Source: Leptospira sp. WS60.C2 (lineage in GTDB: Bacteria > Spirochaetota > Leptospiria > Leptospirales > Leptospiraceae). From it: DNA of 64,000 nucleotides. The stretch spans positions 2,006,001 through 2,070,000 of the forward strand of contig NZ_CP162133.1 of the NCBI RefSeq assembly GCF_040833955.1, given 5' to 3'. Position numbers and translations under genes: made by a program. The notes under the pieces are model-generated. The model did not search any database and had not been told where the DNA came from. It was given only the letters and a program-made list of their open reading frames with translations. Each line of letters opens with the position of its first letter. Positions within the stretch are counted from its first letter, which is position 1. Below are positions 19,061 to 29,531 of this stretch, piece by piece.

Positions 19061-19251
19061 AACCATTGAAACCAATTCAAATTGTACTTTTTTTCACTCT
19101 TTGTTTCGTCGGATGCGGAACGATCTCGAGAGGTTGTGCCAAATACTTTGGCTATGATGAAGTTTGTGTGGATGGGGTCAAATACATCCAATTCACTTCA
19201 GGAGCCAGTGTCAAATATAACCCTGATGGTAGCATTGCCACTTGTCGCTAG
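19057..19251 (+). CDS. Small lipoprotein of unknown function
   Basis: This is a 64-residue product beginning MKPLKPIQIVLFFTLCFVGC, a short lipoprotein signal with the lipidated cysteine predicted at C20. The mature part is only about 45 residues and contains three more cysteines and the tail SVKYNPDGSIATCR. The ATG overlaps the stop of the PlsC-like gene by ATGA, so the two are probably translated together. I do not recognise the family. Confidence 0.65.
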   Translation: MKPLKPIQIVLFFTLCFVGCGTISRGCAKYFGYDEVCVDGVKYIQFTSGASVKYNPDGSIATCR

Positions 19252-19259
19252 AATTGGAA

Positions 19260-20093
19260 CTAACGATATCTTCTTTTGGCTACTTCCCAAAGCAAAATGG
19301 ATCCTGCACAAGCTACATTCAATGAATTCACGACTCCTAACATAGGAATGCTTATGATTTCATCACAAAGGGATTGGAGCTGGACACTCATCCCTTTTTT
19401 TTCATTTCCCAAAACGAGTAAAATGGGAGTCTGAATCTCTGTTGTTTTTAGATTTCTTTCGCCAGTGGAGTCGGAACCCACAACACGAAGACCCACTCTC
19501 GTTTTTTCCGCTTCCACAAATGAAACAAGAGACGAAAAATCGTCAACAAACACCAGTTTTATGTGAAATAAACTCCCTAAACTAGAACGAATCACTTTTG
19601 GATCATACACATCGATTGCATGTCCTAAAACCAAAATTGCATCGACCTGGAAGGCATCGGCAGAGCGTAAGAGTGATCCAAAATTTCCAAGGTCACTTGG
19701 CCGATCAAATAAAACGAAAAATGGATTCTTTTGGGAACCGGGAGCCAAGGAAGTTGAAAGGAGGGAAAGACTTAGCGCTTGTTTGATTTTGGCAGTGACT
19801 ATGAGTTCGGAAGGTGTCTCTTTTTCAGACAATTCCAAATACATTTCTTCTGTGACAGAATAGAGTTTTACCTTAGGGTGTTTCGAAATTACATCCTTTG
19901 CCCAGTGAGATAACGGCACCGTTTCCCGAAATAAAATCCGGGTGATTTCCCAACGAGCAGCTAACAACTGCTTGATTGACTCAGTTCCTTCTACAAAAAC
20001 TTCTTTTTCTTTACTTCGTTTGGTACGATTGGTCCGGAGTGCAGAAATGATTTGAAATTCTGCATTCCGGACAGACATGGAAAGTGCTTTCAA
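19260..20093 (-). CDS. TrmH/SpoU family RNA 2'-O-methyltransferase
   Basis: The protein is 277 residues. The N-terminal 100 residues form the substrate-binding domain (KEVFVEGTESIKQLL) and the rest is the knotted SpoU methyltransferase domain. Its three motifs are all visible: DLGNFGSLLRSADAF, LVLGNEKKGMS and SLNVACAGSILLWE. Members methylate the ribose of rRNA or tRNA with SAM. Which nucleotide is modified cannot be told; it is like RlmB or the TsnR-type enzymes. It is convergent with the small lipoprotein gene, with only 8 nt between stops. Confidence 0.88.
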   Translation of the reverse strand: MKALSMSVRNAEFQIISALRTNRTKRSKEKEVFVEGTESIKQLLAARWEITRILFRETVPLSHWAKDVISKHPKVKLYSVTEEMYLELSEKETPSELIVTAKIKQALSLSLLSTSLAPGSQKNPFFVLFDRPSDLGNFGSLLRSADAFQVDAILVLGHAIDVYDPKVIRSSLGSLFHIKLVFVDDFSSLVSFVEAEKTRVGLRVVGSDSTGERNLKTTEIQTPILLVLGNEKKGMSVQLQSLCDEIISIPMLGVVNSLNVACAGSILLWEVAKRRYR

Positions 20094-20137
20094 TGGAAGT
20101 ATCTATTTCAAACGTTATGACTTACATCAAATTCGTT

Positions 20138-22174
<2,037 letters not shown>

Positions 22175-22196
22175 CTAGGATTTTGGCAAGATTTAC

Positions 22197-22649
22197 TTGC
22201 AATCCAAAATAGAACGGTTAAAACCTTGTCCTGTGGAAATTCTCACTGAGAAAAAAAATGGCAAAAAGGGAATTCTCTTTGTGGATGATGAGTCCATCAT
22301 TCTCATGAGTATGAAGTCTCAAGTAAAACACCATTTTGGAGAACGCTTCAAATATCTTACGGCAGACAATGCCAAAGAAGCATGGGAGATCATTCTAGAA
22401 CTCGAAGAAGAAGGCACTTCGATTGCCATCATCATCTCCGATTGGTCGATGCCAGGAATGAATGGAGATGAATTTTTACGGAAAGTGCACGCAAGATTTC
22501 CCTCCATTGAAAAAGTCATCATCACTGGATTTGCCGACGAAAAATTGGTAAAGGCTTTGGCCAAAGAAATTGGACCGATCACTTGTCTGAAAAAACCATG
22601 GGATGAAAAAGAACTCATCGCGGCCATTCACCACGCAATCGAATCCTAA
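22197..22649 (+). CDS. Stand-alone response regulator receiver protein
   Basis: This is a single CheY-like domain of about 150 residues with no output domain. ILFVDDESI holds the acidic pair (D30, D31), the phospho-acceptor is D82 in ISDWSMPGMNG, and VIITGFAD and CLKKPWD supply the conserved threonine and lysine. The start is unclear: a TTG at 22197 gives 150 residues and a GTG at 22233 is possible. Its stop overlaps the stop of the convergent histidine kinase gene by 4 bp, and the two may be a cognate pair. Confidence 0.8.
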   Translation: MQSKIERLKPCPVEILTEKKNGKKGILFVDDESIILMSMKSQVKHHFGERFKYLTADNAKEAWEIILELEEEGTSIAIIISDWSMPGMNGDEFLRKVHARFPSIEKVIITGFADEKLVKALAKEIGPITCLKKPWDEKELIAAIHHAIES

Positions 22650-25324
22650 TTTCCTTTCGGTAAATAAATAGAAAAAATTGTCTCACCAGGTTTTGAGGAT
22701 AAGTCAATCCTTCCCCCATGGCGTTTGACAATTTTACTAACAATGTCAAGTCCAAGCCCACTTCCCTCACCAGGAGGTTTTGTTGTAAAAAATGGTTCAA
22801 AAATTTTGGACTGGATGTTTGGGTCGATCCCAGATCCAGAATCTTGTAAGGAAACCAAGACTTCATCACCACAATCCTTGATGGAAATCAGAAGTTTACC
22901 AGTAAAAGACATCGCTTGTAAGGAATTGTAAATCAAATTGGTCCAAACATGAAGTAAATCATCCGGATAACATTCAATTGGTGGAACTTCTTCATAATTT
23001 TTGATAAGCGTGATTCCTCGCTTCAATTGATTCTGGTAAATAGTAAGAACGGTTTCAATTGTATCTTGCAAAGAGGCTTTGATTTTTTTACCGGTTGCAT
23101 CAAAATGCGAAAAATTCTTCAGGGCATACATAATCTTGGAAACCCTATCCACAGCCAATTGAATGGAACGAGTGTTTCTACGAAACTGAATCTCTAAAGC
23201 TAAATAATCCAAGAAAACTTTTAGATAGTGGGACCGAAAGAGTGGAATATAATTTTCCTCTAATTCACCAATTCCTAATTCCACCCATGCTTCGGCATAC
23301 TCATCCGCTTCTTCTAAGGTAAATCCATGTTGAACTAATATCTCTCTGTTTTTCTTTTTCTTAATTCGTTCTTCTTTCCCAGTGTAAAATTCGATGGGTT
23401 GGTCAAGATTGGCTAGAATGGTTTTCAATATGACTTGTTCTTCTTTTGGAACACTTAAAATTGCTTCGCGAAACAATTGGGAGGCAATCCCATAGCGTTT
23501 TTGCCAATCCATCATGTTTTGGTTGGATGCTTTCACCGCACCAATTGGGTTATTGATTTCATGCGCAATTCCTGCAATCAGCTGACCCAAAGCAGCCAGC
23601 TTTTCAGATTGAACCAATTGTTCTTGGGTTCGTTTCAAATTTTCAAATGCCATCTCCAATTCAATTTTCTGTTTTTCAATCAGTTTGTTTTTTTCTCTGA
23701 TTTCTGAATTGATTTGGCGTAGTTCTTCTACTTCCTTCAAAGGACTCAAATCAAATATACTATAGGCAATGGAATTGGTTTGGTTGTATTTGAATCGTTT
23801 GATGGAAACAAGTGCTGGAAAAAGATCACCACTTTTTCGTTTGCAAACAATTTCAATGGATTCATTAGAATTGGAATTAATGGTTTCTCGAATCTTTTGT
23901 AACGAATCGGGAGTTAGTAAGGATCGAATCTTTAGATTTTTGGTATCATCTGGACCGTAACCAAATAGGTTTTGAAAGGCAAAATTGGAATCCCTCGCCC
24001 GTAACGATTTTTCATCAAAGATAAGAAATGCTTCTGTTGAAAATTGGTAAAATGCTCGAAACCGTTCGTCGGAAGTACGAAGTGCTTCTTCTGCTAACTT
24101 TGATTCGGTGACATCTAAAATGGTACCCATCAGACGAAAAGGTTTCCCATCTTTGTCACGTAACAAATTTCCTCTCGATTCCACCCAATGGGTAGTACCA
24201 TCTGTATGAAAAATACGATGTTGTATGATGTATCCAGATTTGGAAGGATCCTCCTTTAAGAGTTGAATTTCTTCGGAGATTTTTTGTAGGTCCTCTAGAT
24301 CATTGAGTTTTAAATACTGTTCAACAGTCATCTCAGGACCATTTGGGTCCAATCCATAAATTTCATAGGTTTGGGGTGACCAGTAAATGGTTCTTGGATC
24401 AATATCCCAAGTCCAAATCCCCATTTTCACTGCATCGAGTGACATGAGTAACCGCGACTCAGATTCTTTGAGAGCTAAATTGGCTTCAATTTGTTCTGTA
24501 CGATTGATCATCGCACCAAACATGCGATAGGCTTCTCCATTTTTGTCGTACAAAAAGATTCCATTGTCTTCTAGATAAACATAATGTCCCTGTTTGGTCC
24601 TGTACCGATACACACAGGAATATTTTGTGTGAGACTTCATCGCCTCATCAAATAATCGAACAGCTTCCTCTTTGTCATCAGGATGAATGAGAACCATCCA
24701 CGCTTCATAACCAATGGCTCTATATTCTTCCGGAGTGTAACCAGTGATTTCTTGAATGGCACCAGCCCAAAGGTTCACACCTGTTGCAATATCCAAATCA
24801 TACACCATACTCAAGGAAAGTTCTGTGATGGTACGATATTTCGTTTCGCTATCTTCTAACTCTTTCTGTTTTAGAACATTTTCAGTGATATCTGTGATGA
24901 GAAAGACTAGAGAACGAATTTCTCCGTCCTCATTGAAAACAGGTGATCCATTGATCGAAAGATACTTTTTTGTTCCGAACGAATCTTCGATGGCATGTCT
25001 AATGTCTGTTACAGGTTGTTTTGTTTTTAAAACGACATTAAAAGGTTGGTCTTCCTCTCGCCATGGACCTCCATCAATAGAAGTGTTTTTCCATTGTGGT
25101 GCATCATAGGTTCTCGAAAGAATGTCTTGCAACTTGATCCCGAGAACCACTTCCGAAGCAGGGTTTGCATAGAGAATTTGCCCCTGAGGATTCAAAACAA
25201 CAATGGCAGTGGAACTCACATCCATTATGGTTTTCAGAAGTTCCGCTTCGATGTTGAGCTGACTTCCCTGCAAAGTCGGGTAATTTGGCGATGATCCTTC
25301 CTCAGAAGACGGCATAGATGCCAT
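22646..25324 (-). CDS. Multi-PAS sensor histidine kinase
   Basis: The 892-residue protein has no membrane segment and carries four PAS/PAC modules (about 20-530), including VVLNPQGQILYANPASEVVLG, GYTPEEYRAIGY and LDPNGPEMTVEQYLKL. A coiled coil leads to the H-box GQLIAGIAHEINNP with phospho-acceptor His588. A region of about 120 mostly charged residues then separates the H-box helix from the second helix (VDRVSKIMYALKNFSHFD). The ATPase domain ends the protein, with N-box TNLIYNSLQAMS and G-box GEGSGLGLDIVSK. It is probably a soluble redox or metabolite sensor. The partial kinase at 63397 shares the C-terminal half. Confidence 0.88.
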   Translation of the reverse strand: MASMPSSEEGSSPNYPTLQGSQLNIEAELLKTIMDVSSTAIVVLNPQGQILYANPASEVVLGIKLQDILSRTYDAPQWKNTSIDGGPWREEDQPFNVVLKTKQPVTDIRHAIEDSFGTKKYLSINGSPVFNEDGEIRSLVFLITDITENVLKQKELEDSETKYRTITELSLSMVYDLDIATGVNLWAGAIQEITGYTPEEYRAIGYEAWMVLIHPDDKEEAVRLFDEAMKSHTKYSCVYRYRTKQGHYVYLEDNGIFLYDKNGEAYRMFGAMINRTEQIEANLALKESESRLLMSLDAVKMGIWTWDIDPRTIYWSPQTYEIYGLDPNGPEMTVEQYLKLNDLEDLQKISEEIQLLKEDPSKSGYIIQHRIFHTDGTTHWVESRGNLLRDKDGKPFRLMGTILDVTESKLAEEALRTSDERFRAFYQFSTEAFLIFDEKSLRARDSNFAFQNLFGYGPDDTKNLKIRSLLTPDSLQKIRETINSNSNESIEIVCKRKSGDLFPALVSIKRFKYNQTNSIAYSIFDLSPLKEVEELRQINSEIREKNKLIEKQKIELEMAFENLKRTQEQLVQSEKLAALGQLIAGIAHEINNPIGAVKASNQNMMDWQKRYGIASQLFREAILSVPKEEQVILKTILANLDQPIEFYTGKEERIKKKKNREILVQHGFTLEEADEYAEAWVELGIGELEENYIPLFRSHYLKVFLDYLALEIQFRRNTRSIQLAVDRVSKIMYALKNFSHFDATGKKIKASLQDTIETVLTIYQNQLKRGITLIKNYEEVPPIECYPDDLLHVWTNLIYNSLQAMSFTGKLLISIKDCGDEVLVSLQDSGSGIDPNIQSKIFEPFFTTKPPGEGSGLGLDIVSKIVKRHGGRIDLSSKPGETIFSIYLPKGN

Positions 25325-25336
25325 TTTGTGAGAAAC

Positions 25337-26095
25337 TTAGGATTTATGGGAATTCAATTTTATCGCCTCTATCTTTTGATACACCTTCAGAGGAAAAAAT
25401 AAAAACCGGTCCACAATTTGGATGAAACGAAATAAAAAAGAAGGGAACACTTCTCTTTTGTCCGATAAAATCCCCTTTATGATCTGTTTTGCCACAGTCT
25501 CTGCCGTTTGGCTTGGGAATGGGACAGGGACTTTTTTACCCGCACTGTCAAAAAATTGTGTCCGAGTGGCAATCGGATACACAACCATCGTTTGCACTCC
25601 ATCCTTCAATTCACATTGGTAGGCTTCCACGAAGGAACGAACAGAAGCTTTTGTTGCCGAATACAAAGCATATCCAGGTAAAGGCAAATGGCTCATCGCA
25701 GAGGCAGTCACAATAAACAAACACGGTGCATTTCGTTTTCGATTTAAGGTCACAAGGGTATAAAAAGGAGAGAACACATTGGTACGAAAGATTCGATCGA
25801 TCCGTTCCCAATTTGGTTCCGGAATCACTTCATAATAAGCAAAACCTGCATTCGCAAAAAAAATATCAATCCCTCCCAATTTTTTGTCCGCATCTTTTAG
25901 CAAACGATCGAGTGTTTCTGGTTTGGAAATATCACATTTGTATGGAATGACATTGGGATGGGAGATGACATTTTTTTCATTTAAATCACAGGCCAAAATT
26001 TTCACATTCTCGTGTTTTAACATCTGCAATACGGTTTCTTTTCCGATACCAGAGCCCGCCCCAGTCACTACAATTCTTTTGTTTTTGATTTCCAT
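25337..26095 (-). CDS. Short-chain dehydrogenase/reductase
   Basis: This is a classical SDR of 252 residues: TGAGSGIG at 11-18 for NAD(P), NAG at 82-84 and the catalytic YSATK with Y145 and K149. Family members oxidise or reduce alcohols and ketones; the substrate is not evident. The C-terminal tail is basic and aromatic (FLFRFIQIVDRFLFFPLKVY) and could touch the membrane, as in SDRs acting on lipids. It is divergent from the SpoIIE phosphatase gene across a promoter region with repeated TAAGATATC. Confidence 0.85.
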   Translation of the reverse strand: MEIKNKRIVVTGAGSGIGKETVLQMLKHENVKILACDLNEKNVISHPNVIPYKCDISKPETLDRLLKDADKKLGGIDIFFANAGFAYYEVIPEPNWERIDRIFRTNVFSPFYTLVTLNRKRNAPCLFIVTASAMSHLPLPGYALYSATKASVRSFVEAYQCELKDGVQTMVVYPIATRTQFFDSAGKKVPVPFPSQTAETVAKQIIKGILSDKREVFPSFLFRFIQIVDRFLFFPLKVYQKIEAIKLNSHKS

Positions 26096-26136
26096 GGGCG
26101 AATCCTATCATCAGTATCTTAGGAAGAAAGTTTTTT

Positions 26137-26171
26137 TTGATAAGATATCTAACTTTTTTATATAAGATATC
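26137..26171 (+). promoter_or_regulatory. Predicted promoter with repeated TAAGATATC for the SpoIIE phosphatase gene
   Basis: TTGATA (26137-26142) and TATAAG (26161-26166) are spaced 18 nt apart. The 9-mer TAAGATATC occurs at 26141-26149 and 26163-26171, exactly 22 bp apart, overlapping the -35 and -10. A reverse-oriented TATCTTA lies at 26115-26121. This arrangement suggests an operator. Confidence 0.5.
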
Positions 26172-26230
26172 GAAAATCTCTTTACGAGTTTCTGAACTTT
26201 CTGTATCCTTTGGCTTCCTTGGGGAATCGT

Positions 26231-28543
26231 ATGAGTCGTTTGTTTGATCAATTATTCAAATATTTACACAGGTTCATTTCTTATAGTTTTGCGATTGTTT
26301 TTTTCTCTTTACAAGGTGCGTTTTTTGGAGCCTTCTATGCTTACTTTTTTGGTTCAGCCCTCATCCCAAACTTTACGATAGAGAACCATCCACAAGTTGT
26401 GTACGTTTTTGTTTTTTCTACCATTTTGGCGGCTATCGGACATAGCATCGAATTTGGGATTTTGACTCCACTTGGTTACGGTGGAGTTCGAAATGATTTA
26501 AAAAAACTAAATCAGTTCCTAAGACCAAACGAAACCATAAGACACAAAGATATCTTAGAATTAGAGAATAATTTAAATACACTCATCCACTTACCCAAAG
26601 AAAATATGTATGCCGCCATCCGATTCGCTGTTTTCATATTTGTTTCTGTATCCGTAACTCATATCATCTTCCAATACCCACTTTATGAACTTTTGTTCAT
26701 TACGATTGGATGGGTATCGGCAGTCTTTGTGTATGGAGGGTTCTCCTACATTATATCCGATTATTTTACCGGAAACAAACGAGTTGAAATTAAAAAAATA
26801 TTAGCCTACCGAGATGTATCGGTTCACAAAAATTATGGAATTTTAAGTTTGAAAGGTAAGTTTATCTTTTTACTTGTCCTTATCTTACTTTCACTTAGTG
26901 TTTTATCTGTTTTTATTTCCTTTGGCAATGCCAGTTTCTTAAAAATCTCCGTTTTCATTGGAATGACCTTTTTGGAAGCTGTGATTTTAATTTATATGTT
27001 CTTCCAATCCATCAATATGACATTGGAACAAATCAATGAGTCAGCCAATAGTTTAGCATCCGGTGGACGTGGTGCACTCCCAATCCTCTCGATTGATAAA
27101 GAATTCATTTTCTTTGCCGAAAACTTCGAAAAAGCCACAAGGGAAGTAGGAAGAATTCGTGAAAACTTACAAGAGTTAGTGGAAGCAAAGACTTCTGAAC
27201 TCCGGAACAGTTTGGAAACAGTAGAAACATTAAAAAAACAACAGGATGGAGATTATTTTTTAACATCTCTACTGATAAAACCTTTAAGTTTAAATAAAAC
27301 CATAGGATCTCACGTTAAAACAGATTTTTTAATTAAACAAAAAAAGACATTTCTCTTTCATGGAAGGGAAAACGAAATTGGAGGAGACATTTGTATTGCA
27401 AGAACCATCACGCTTAGGGACAAAGATTATACATTTTTTCTCAATGCAGATGCGATGGGAAAATCATTGCAAGGTGCAGGTGGTGTACTTGTACTTGGTG
27501 CGGCGGTTCAATCCATATTAGAACGATCCATTGTAGTGGAATCCGTAAAAACCTTATACGCAGAACGTTGGATCAAAAATGCATACCAAGAACTCCATCA
27601 TATCTTTGAAAGTTTCGATTGTTCTATGTTAGTTTCAATGGTCATGGGACTCATTGATGACGATACAGGTCTTATGTATTATTTAAATGCAGAACACCCT
27701 TGGTCAGTTCTGTATCGGAAAGGAAATGCTGAATTCATTAAAACCAATTCAGAACTCAGAAAATTAGGTACCCCTTTTTCAGAAAAATCATTGGAGATTT
27801 CTACCCTCCAACTGGTTCCAGGAGATGTCTTAATTCTTGGTTCCGATGGAAGAGATGATATTGAATTTGTGACGGGAACATCTGCACGAAAAATAAACCA
27901 TGATGAAGAGTTGTTCCTTCGCCATGTGGAACGTGGAGATGGCGATTTAAATGCCATTTACAAATCGATCCTAACGATGGGTGAACTCACTGACGATTTA
28001 AGTCTAATGCGAATCGCTTTTAAAGAAAACATCCATTTACCGCCTCGTGCTATTCGAAAAGAATCTTACGAATTCATGCGAAAGGCAAAATCGCAAATCA
28101 AGTTGGAACAATTTGAAGAAGCAAAGAACAGTTTACTCGATGCAAATCGTATCAATCCAGAAAATCGAGAAATCCAAAGAGCCTTGATTCGTTTGCTTGT
28201 TCGTATGAAAGAGTTTCCATTAGCAGCTGAAAAATTGAACACATATATCGAAGAGTATCCAGGAGATACCGATCTCATTTACTTAGCATCATTCACTTAC
28301 AAACAAACAAAAGAATATGGGAAAGCCATTGACATGGGGGAACGAATTAGGCTTCGAAATCCAGGCCATCTCTCCAATTTAATACACCTTGCGCAACTCT
28401 ATCTTACGATTGGTAATCTTCCAAAAGCAGAGAAAACATTACAGTTAACAACACTGATTCCCTCAGACCCAAAAAGAATTGATCAATTAAAATCTCAAAT
28501 TGAAACATTTAAAAAGAAAATTGTTGATGAAATTCCTTCCTGA
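26231..28543 (+). CDS. Membrane-bound SpoIIE-type PP2C phosphatase with C-terminal TPRs
   Basis: From the ATG at 26231 (GGGGA 6 nt upstream; a TTG at 26210 is in frame but less likely) the protein is 770 residues. The first 275 contain about six membrane helices, then a HAMP-like helix and a coiled coil (ENLQELVEAKTSELRNSLETVE). The phosphatase domain spans about 330-600, with metal-site motifs EIGGDI near 383, DAMGKS near 406 and ELTDDLSLM near its end. The last 150 residues form TPR-like helix pairs. SpoIIE-type phosphatases dephosphorylate anti-anti-sigma factors or similar proteins; the target here is unknown. Confidence 0.85.
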   Translation: MSRLFDQLFKYLHRFISYSFAIVFFSLQGAFFGAFYAYFFGSALIPNFTIENHPQVVYVFVFSTILAAIGHSIEFGILTPLGYGGVRNDLKKLNQFLRPNETIRHKDILELENNLNTLIHLPKENMYAAIRFAVFIFVSVSVTHIIFQYPLYELLFITIGWVSAVFVYGGFSYIISDYFTGNKRVEIKKILAYRDVSVHKNYGILSLKGKFIFLLVLILLSLSVLSVFISFGNASFLKISVFIGMTFLEAVILIYMFFQSINMTLEQINESANSLASGGRGALPILSIDKEFIFFAENFEKATREVGRIRENLQELVEAKTSELRNSLETVETLKKQQDGDYFLTSLLIKPLSLNKTIGSHVKTDFLIKQKKTFLFHGRENEIGGDICIARTITLRDKDYTFFLNADAMGKSLQGAGGVLVLGAAVQSILERSIVVESVKTLYAERWIKNAYQELHHIFESFDCSMLVSMVMGLIDDDTGLMYYLNAEHPWSVLYRKGNAEFIKTNSELRKLGTPFSEKSLEISTLQLVPGDVLILGSDGRDDIEFVTGTSARKINHDEELFLRHVERGDGDLNAIYKSILTMGELTDDLSLMRIAFKENIHLPPRAIRKESYEFMRKAKSQIKLEQFEEAKNSLLDANRINPENREIQRALIRLLVRMKEFPLAAEKLNTYIEEYPGDTDLIYLASFTYKQTKEYGKAIDMGERIRLRNPGHLSNLIHLAQLYLTIGNLPKAEKTLQLTTLIPSDPKRIDQLKSQIETFKKKIVDEIPS

Positions 28544-28581
28544 AGAGAGTTTCCTTGAGTATCAGAAGTTCTTGCGTGCGG

Positions 28582-28611
28582 GGTTTAGGTTCCCAATCTG
28601 AAAACTAAACC
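28582..28611 (+). terminator. Possible weak terminator hairpin after the SpoIIE phosphatase gene
   Basis: GGTTTAG (28582-28588) and CTAAACC (28605-28611) form a perfect 7-bp stem with a 16-nt loop, 39 nt after the stop, with TTTT about 8 nt further. The distance to the T-run and the long loop make this weak. Confidence 0.25.
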
Positions 28612-28653
28612 ACTAGGCGTTTTGTCTCGTACTCCAGTTCATTACTAATACTT

Positions 28654-29340
28654 ATGTTTTCCCCTTGGATCAGTCGGCCGTTCTTCCTCCTTTTTGCAAT
28701 ACCTGTCTTTTCATGTACAACCATCGGATTTCATGAGGAAACCATTCGAAACTCAATGGCCTTTGGGGAAGAGGTTAGTTTCCGTGTTTGTGTCATCAAA
28801 GAGAAAGGAGTCGATGAAGAGGATGTCACCACCCTATTCCAAGCTTGGAATGAAGAACTTCGCTATTACCATTTAAAGGCGGAACCGAAGGTTTTAGCAG
28901 AAATGGAACGACCTGGATTTTATGGCTCTGATATTTTAGACTATCTTCTGAGTTATCCAATGTTAGATTCTTGTGATCGACTTTTGTATTTAAAAGGAAG
29001 AACTTGGGGAGATGTATTCTTTGAAATTGTGACGTTAGGAATTTTTGCGGGAGTTGGACTCAAATTGGAAGTGCAAGGAGCCGTGGAAGGAAAAACCAAC
29101 ACAAAGGGTTATATCAAAGCCAAATATATATCCACCATTCAATTGTTATTCACAAGCCCTAAGTCAACACTCATCCATGAAGGTTATCATTTGCTTGGAT
29201 GTGGCCACCAATTATGGATGAAGGAATGTTATGAAAGGATCAGAGATGTAAAATCCTTGTTAAACGACCCCAAAAGAGACCCAAACTTCTTTCCTGTCAT
29301 CACTACTTCAGGTAAAAAAATCCTAAAAAGACCAATTTGA
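28654..29340 (+). CDS. Lipoprotein with a metzincin-type zinc-protease motif
   Basis: The 228-residue product has a lipoprotein signal ending at C21 (AIPVFSC). Residues 175-185 read HEGYHLLGCGH, an exact match to the metzincin consensus HExxHxxGxxH, in which three histidines bind zinc and the glutamate is catalytic. A methionine at 189 follows, closer than in known Met-turns. Other cysteines (C46, C107, C183, C192) could make disulfides. I do not recognise the rest, so this is a candidate envelope metalloprotease judged by motif only. It stands alone between the SpoIIE gene and the large modular lipoprotein. Confidence 0.7.
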   Translation: MFSPWISRPFFLLFAIPVFSCTTIGFHEETIRNSMAFGEEVSFRVCVIKEKGVDEEDVTTLFQAWNEELRYYHLKAEPKVLAEMERPGFYGSDILDYLLSYPMLDSCDRLLYLKGRTWGDVFFEIVTLGIFAGVGLKLEVQGAVEGKTNTKGYIKAKYISTIQLLFTSPKSTLIHEGYHLLGCGHQLWMKECYERIRDVKSLLNDPKRDPNFFPVITTSGKKILKRPI

Positions 29341-29410
29341 ACCAAAGAAGAAACATACTACCCTTTCCACTTAACAACGATTCTCGATTCTAACGTTAAC
29401 ACCCAACACG

Positions 29411-29441
29411 CGTTCACTTTGAACTAAGTTCAAAACGAACG
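29411..29441. promoter_or_regulatory. Interrupted 31-bp palindrome upstream of the large modular lipoprotein
   Basis: The core TTTGAACTAAGTTCAAA (29418-29434) is a perfect palindrome around one base. It is flanked symmetrically by CGTTC (29411-29415) and GAACG (29437-29441), giving 13 of 15 paired positions. It lies about 90 nt before the start codon at 29532 and looks like an operator for a dimeric regulator. Confidence 0.6.
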
Positions 29442-29531
29442 GTTATCACAGGGAAACCCCTTAATTAGCTGCTTTTCAGTACATTTTTCGGAATGGTACG
29501 ATGAAAACGTTAGACAAAGGATCACGATGTT

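Noticed and set aside
28561..28653. Possible tRNA-like element in the gap after the SpoIIE gene (GGTTC-like stretch and paired arms)
   Set aside because: On neither strand do the acceptor, D, anticodon and T arms assemble; only one 7-bp stem is present, better read as a weak hairpin.
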